Assembly: GCF_012275575.1 (NCBI RefSeq)
Contig: NZ_NPIH01000145.1
Span: 1 to 45,873, forward strand
Length of the DNA: 45,873 nt
From: Paraburkholderia sp. SG-MS1
Lineage (GTDB): Bacteria > Pseudomonadota > Gammaproteobacteria > Burkholderiales > Burkholderiaceae
Direction of reading: 5' to 3'
In this document: one piece after another, positions 43,143 through 45,873 of the stretch
Position numbering within the stretch: position 1 is the first letter of the stretch
How the letters are laid out: every line of letters begins with the position of its first letter
Translations under genes and position numbers: made by a program
The notes under the pieces: model-generated
The model's input: the letters and a program-made list of their open reading frames with translations, nothing else
What the model was told of the DNA's origin: nothing
Database searches by the model: none

Positions 43143-44153
43143 ATGACCGGTTTGCTTGTCGAACTCGCGATCATGCTGCTCGTCATTCTGGTAGCAGCCG
43201 AACTCTTCACCAATGCGCTCGAACATCTCGGCGAACGTCTGAAAATCTCCGAAGGTGTGACTGGCTCGCTGTTCGCGGCCGTCGGCACCGCGTTGCCGGA
43301 AACGCTCGTGCCGCTGCTTGCTATCGCGGGCGGCACGAGCGACAACACCGTCAACCATGAAATTGGCGTCGGCGCGATTCTCGGTGCACCGCTGATGCTC
43401 TCCACGCTGTCCACGTTTCTGATGACGCTCGCCATTCTTGGCGCGCGCGGAGTCAAGGGCTGGGTCGCGCCCGAGCGCACAGGCTTCACGCGGGACCTCA
43501 ACTATTTCCTGTGCGCTTTCGTGCTGGCCGCCGCGGCGATGTACGTACCGCATGAGCAGATGCTCGTGCGCGCGCTCTTCAGCGTCGCGCTGGTGGGCGT
43601 CTACGTGACCTACGTGGTGATGACGTTTCGCGCATCGAATCAGCTCGTCGACGCCGGGCACGGCACCGAAGCGCCCGGCAGGATGCTGCTGTCGCGTCTC
43701 GGCTTGCCGACCAATTTCGCGACCATCGTGCTGCAACTGATCGTCGCCGTCGCGTTGCTGGTGTGGGGGGCGGAGGGGTTCATCCACGGCGTGCGGGGGG
43801 TGTCGCAAGCGGTGGACGTGTCGCCGCTGCTGTTGTCGCTGCTGATCATTCCGATCGCCACGGAGTTGCCGGAGAAGGTCAACAGCATCCTGTGGATCCG
43901 GCGCGGCAAGGACACGCTCGCGTTCGGCAACATCACCGGCGCGATGGTCTTTCAGGGGACGCTGTTGCCTGCGATCGGCATTCTACTGACGCCGTGGACG
44001 CCGCGTATCGAAGTGGTGACCGGCATAGTAATCACGTTGGCCGCGGCCGCATGGTTGCGCGTCAATGTGCGCGAGCGCGGTGTGCCGGTGTGGGCGCTGC
44101 TTGTATGCGGCGTGCTATACGCCACCTATCTGGTGGTGACGCTGACGCGTTGA
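43143..44153 (+). CDS. Sodium/calcium exchanger family protein (CaCA, YrbG-like)
   Basis: A 336-residue inner-membrane antiporter with about ten helices. The two alpha-repeats that form the cation pocket are visible as AAVGTALPETLVPLLAI (near residue 45-61) and IIPIATELPEKVNSILWI in the second half; both contain the essential acidic residue in the LPE motif. The start at 43143 follows GGGAG; the six codons before it belong to the leader. Ion specificity (Ca, Na or K with H) cannot be told from sequence. Monocistronic. Confidence 0.9.
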   Translation: MTGLLVELAIMLLVILVAAELFTNALEHLGERLKISEGVTGSLFAAVGTALPETLVPLLAIAGGTSDNTVNHEIGVGAILGAPLMLSTLSTFLMTLAILGARGVKGWVAPERTGFTRDLNYFLCAFVLAAAAMYVPHEQMLVRALFSVALVGVYVTYVVMTFRASNQLVDAGHGTEAPGRMLLSRLGLPTNFATIVLQLIVAVALLVWGAEGFIHGVRGVSQAVDVSPLLLSLLIIPIATELPEKVNSILWIRRGKDTLAFGNITGAMVFQGTLLPAIGILLTPWTPRIEVVTGIVITLAAAAWLRVNVRERGVPVWALLVCGVLYATYLVVTLTR

Positions 44154-44502
44154 CCGGGGCGGCCACGCGAGTCGGCGGTTCGAGTGCCCATCCGATGAGG
44201 GGCGGTGTGGCCAGATGAGGCTGGATCCATCGGGCGGCCGACTGTCAGCGGCCTCGACCGGTCGTTAACGGCGGCAATCTGGCGGCCTTGAGGCCTTCAT
44301 CTGCAACTTGCCTGCTCGATCCGGCATGCCGATATTTTCGTCTGCAGAATCGGCCAATATGCGTGTCGTCCCCATAAAGTTTTTCCTGGACGGGCCGTTA
44401 CCACAAACAAGGCGGGCGGCAAACGAACATAGCTGCCTCGTTCGCTGATGCCTTGATCTATATGGCATGTAACGGGCTGACGGCCCCAACAGGAGAATTT
44501 TC
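44154..44502. other. fliC upstream region
   Basis: 349 bp without a gene. The left part is GC-rich and featureless; an imperfect inverted repeat CGGCGGCAATCTGGCGGCCTTGAGG is not clearly a terminator. The right part is AT-richer and contains the sigma-28 promoter and the fliC leader with a strong ribosome binding site. Confidence 0.6.
44375..44401 (+). promoter_or_regulatory. Sigma-28 (FliA) promoter of fliC
   Basis: TAAA (44,375-44,378), exactly 15 bases, then GCCGTTAC (44,394-44,401). The consensus is TAAA-N15-GCCGATAA, so the -10 box matches at six of eight. It lies ~100 bp before the flagellin start, as usual for fliC. Confidence 0.8.
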
Positions 44503-45873
44503 ATGCTCGGAATTAACAGCAACATCAACTCGCTGGTTGCACAGCAGAACCTGACCGGCTCGGGCAGCGCACTGTCGCAAGCAATCACGCGTCTGTCGTC
44601 GGGCAAGCGCATCAACAGCGCAGCGGACGACGCAGCAGGCCTGGCCATCTCGAACATCATGCAGACCCAGATCAACGGTCTGACGCAAGGTGTGTCGAAC
44701 TCGAACGACGGCGTGTCGATGGTGCAAACCGCATCGAGCGGCCTGTCGTCGCTGACGAGCAGCCTGCAACGTATCCGCCAGCTCGCAACGCAAGCGTCGA
44801 ACGGTAGCATGACCGATACCGATCGCGCGGCGCTGCAACAGGAAGTGACGCAGCAGGTTTCGGAAGTGAACCGTATCGCATCGCAAACGACGTACAACGG
44901 CATGAACGTCCTCGACGGCTCGTTGGGCAACGTGTCGTTCCAGGTTGGCGCAAACGTCGGTCAGTCGATCTCGCTGAATCTGTCGCAGTCGATGTCCGCT
45001 GCTTCGATTGGCGGCGGCGTTCCGGCAGCGGGCAACACGCTCGGCTCGTTCTCGGTCTCGCTGGATAGCGCGGGTGCTGCTGCGGCGGCTCCGGGCATCA
45101 CGTCGATTACGGCTTCGTGGGATACCTCCAAGAACGCGGTCTCGTACACGGACCAAAACGGCAACGCTATCACCGACGCATCCACGATTTCCTACTACAC
45201 GGCAACGACGACGGGCACGACCCCGACTTCAGCGAGCGATCCTTCGGATACGCTCGCGGTTAGTGCCAACGCTACTACCACGCAGATCAACGTGATTGCT
45301 GACGGTAAGGGCGGCTTCACGCTCACGGACCAAAACGGTAAGGCGTTGACTACCGCTGTTGCTACCGCAGCTTTCGCGAGCGGTACGGTTGCTACGGACA
45401 GCGACGGCAATACCACGCTGACTGGCGAAGACGGTGCGACTATGGCGACCGACATCGAAGCGGTCACGGACGCTGGCGTCACGACTGACGCGAATGTGGT
45501 GGCTGCGGACAAGGTCACTGACGCAGTGGGCGCGACAATCGACAAGCTGAGCACGTCGAACACGGTTTCGCAGATCGACATCTCGACCAAGGACGGCGCT
45601 TCGGCAGCAATGCTGACCATCGACAACGCGCTGAACGCTGTCAACAACCTGCAAGCAACGCTTGGCGCGGCGCAAAACCGCTTCACGGCAATCAGCACGA
45701 CGCAGCAAGCCCAGTCGACCGACCTGTCGTCGGCACAATCGTCGATCCAGGACGCCGACTTCGCGCAAGAAACGGCTAACCTGAGCAAGGCGCAAGTGCT
45801 GCAACAAGCTGGTATCTCGGTGCTGTCGCAAGCGAACTCGCAACCGCAGCAGATCCTGAAGCTCCTGCAGTAA
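44503..45873 (+). CDS. fliC: Flagellin
   Basis: A complete 456-residue flagellin, the filament subunit exported by the flagellar type III system. The conserved D0/D1 N-terminus is MLGINSNINSLVAQQNL with LSSGKRINSAADDAAGLAIS; the C-terminal half-helix is AQVLQQAGISVLSQANSQPQ and the end LLQ. The central ~200 residues are Thr/Ala/Asp-rich and low in complexity (variable D2 domain exposed on the surface), with recurring DQNGNAI / DQNGKAL and DGNTTLTGEDG stretches. AGGAG lies seven bases upstream. Stop codon is the last codon of the window. Confidence 0.98.
   Translation: MLGINSNINSLVAQQNLTGSGSALSQAITRLSSGKRINSAADDAAGLAISNIMQTQINGLTQGVSNSNDGVSMVQTASSGLSSLTSSLQRIRQLATQASNGSMTDTDRAALQQEVTQQVSEVNRIASQTTYNGMNVLDGSLGNVSFQVGANVGQSISLNLSQSMSAASIGGGVPAAGNTLGSFSVSLDSAGAAAAAPGITSITASWDTSKNAVSYTDQNGNAITDASTISYYTATTTGTTPTSASDPSDTLAVSANATTTQINVIADGKGGFTLTDQNGKALTTAVATAAFASGTVATDSDGNTTLTGEDGATMATDIEAVTDAGVTTDANVVAADKVTDAVGATIDKLSTSNTVSQIDISTKDGASAAMLTIDNALNAVNNLQATLGAAQNRFTAISTTQQAQSTDLSSAQSSIQDADFAQETANLSKAQVLQQAGISVLSQANSQPQQILKLLQ

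Overview
The window looks like a chromosome segment of a Burkholderiaceae bacterium, most likely Paraburkholderia or Burkholderia. The flanks are GC-rich. They carry priA, a YeiH-type exporter, trifunctional putA, gcvTHP with sdaA, rep and flagellin, all close in wording to the families known from that group. The species call is inference from gene content and codon use; no search was run.

Layout of the core. Left flank (1-23,705): 3' end of priA; a YeiH-type exporter with a small Cys-rich protein translationally coupled to it; putA preceded by an inverted GTTGCA-type operator; a solitary LivK-like binding protein; a thiamine-diphosphate enzyme; then a minus-strand one-carbon/serine block. 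That block is tandem glycine riboswitch > gcvT > gcvH > gcvP > alginate-lyase-like gene > sdaA, so glycine is cleaved and the serine/glycine pool is linked to pyruvate. A small lipoprotein, a Gfo/Idh/MocA oxidoreductase, rep helicase, a membrane-anchored dihaem cytochrome c and tRNA-Arg(CCG) follow. Right flank (42,612-45,873): a CaCA-family cation exchanger and a complete fliC behind a sigma-28 promoter.

Between the flanks lies an integrated genomic island of about 18.8 kb (23,783-42,611). It is bounded by a 46-bp direct repeat that copies the 3' part of tRNA-Arg, with a tyrosine integrase directly inside the intact tRNA copy. The island has four parts. (1) Integrase, then a relic of an IncI/Dot-Icm-like transfer cluster: a fused small ORF, a frameshifted TraW-position gene, two small membrane proteins and an intact DotA/TraY-like protein. 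(2) A scrambled 2.8-kb stretch with a frameshifted nucleotidyltransferase antitoxin-like gene, a HigA-like fragment, a dif-like palindrome and an interspersed 18-bp repeat. (3) A visibly AT-richer defence block with a DNA cytosine methyltransferase, a HEPN protein coupled to a DUF262 protein, Vsr, and a second DUF262 protein coupled to a nucleotidyltransferase-fold protein. (4) A maintenance end: a second tyrosine recombinase-like gene, a hairpin-rich non-coding zone, a winged-helix protein, an AlpA/excisionase-like regulator and an unknown 263-residue protein.

The best candidate for an undescribed system is the defence block at 32.7-38.3 kb. Two different DUF262 (GmrS-like, ParB-fold) proteins, neither with the DUF1524 HNH half, are each tightly coupled to a different partner. 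They sit beside a C5 methylase and a Vsr nuclease, with no recognisable classical restriction enzyme.
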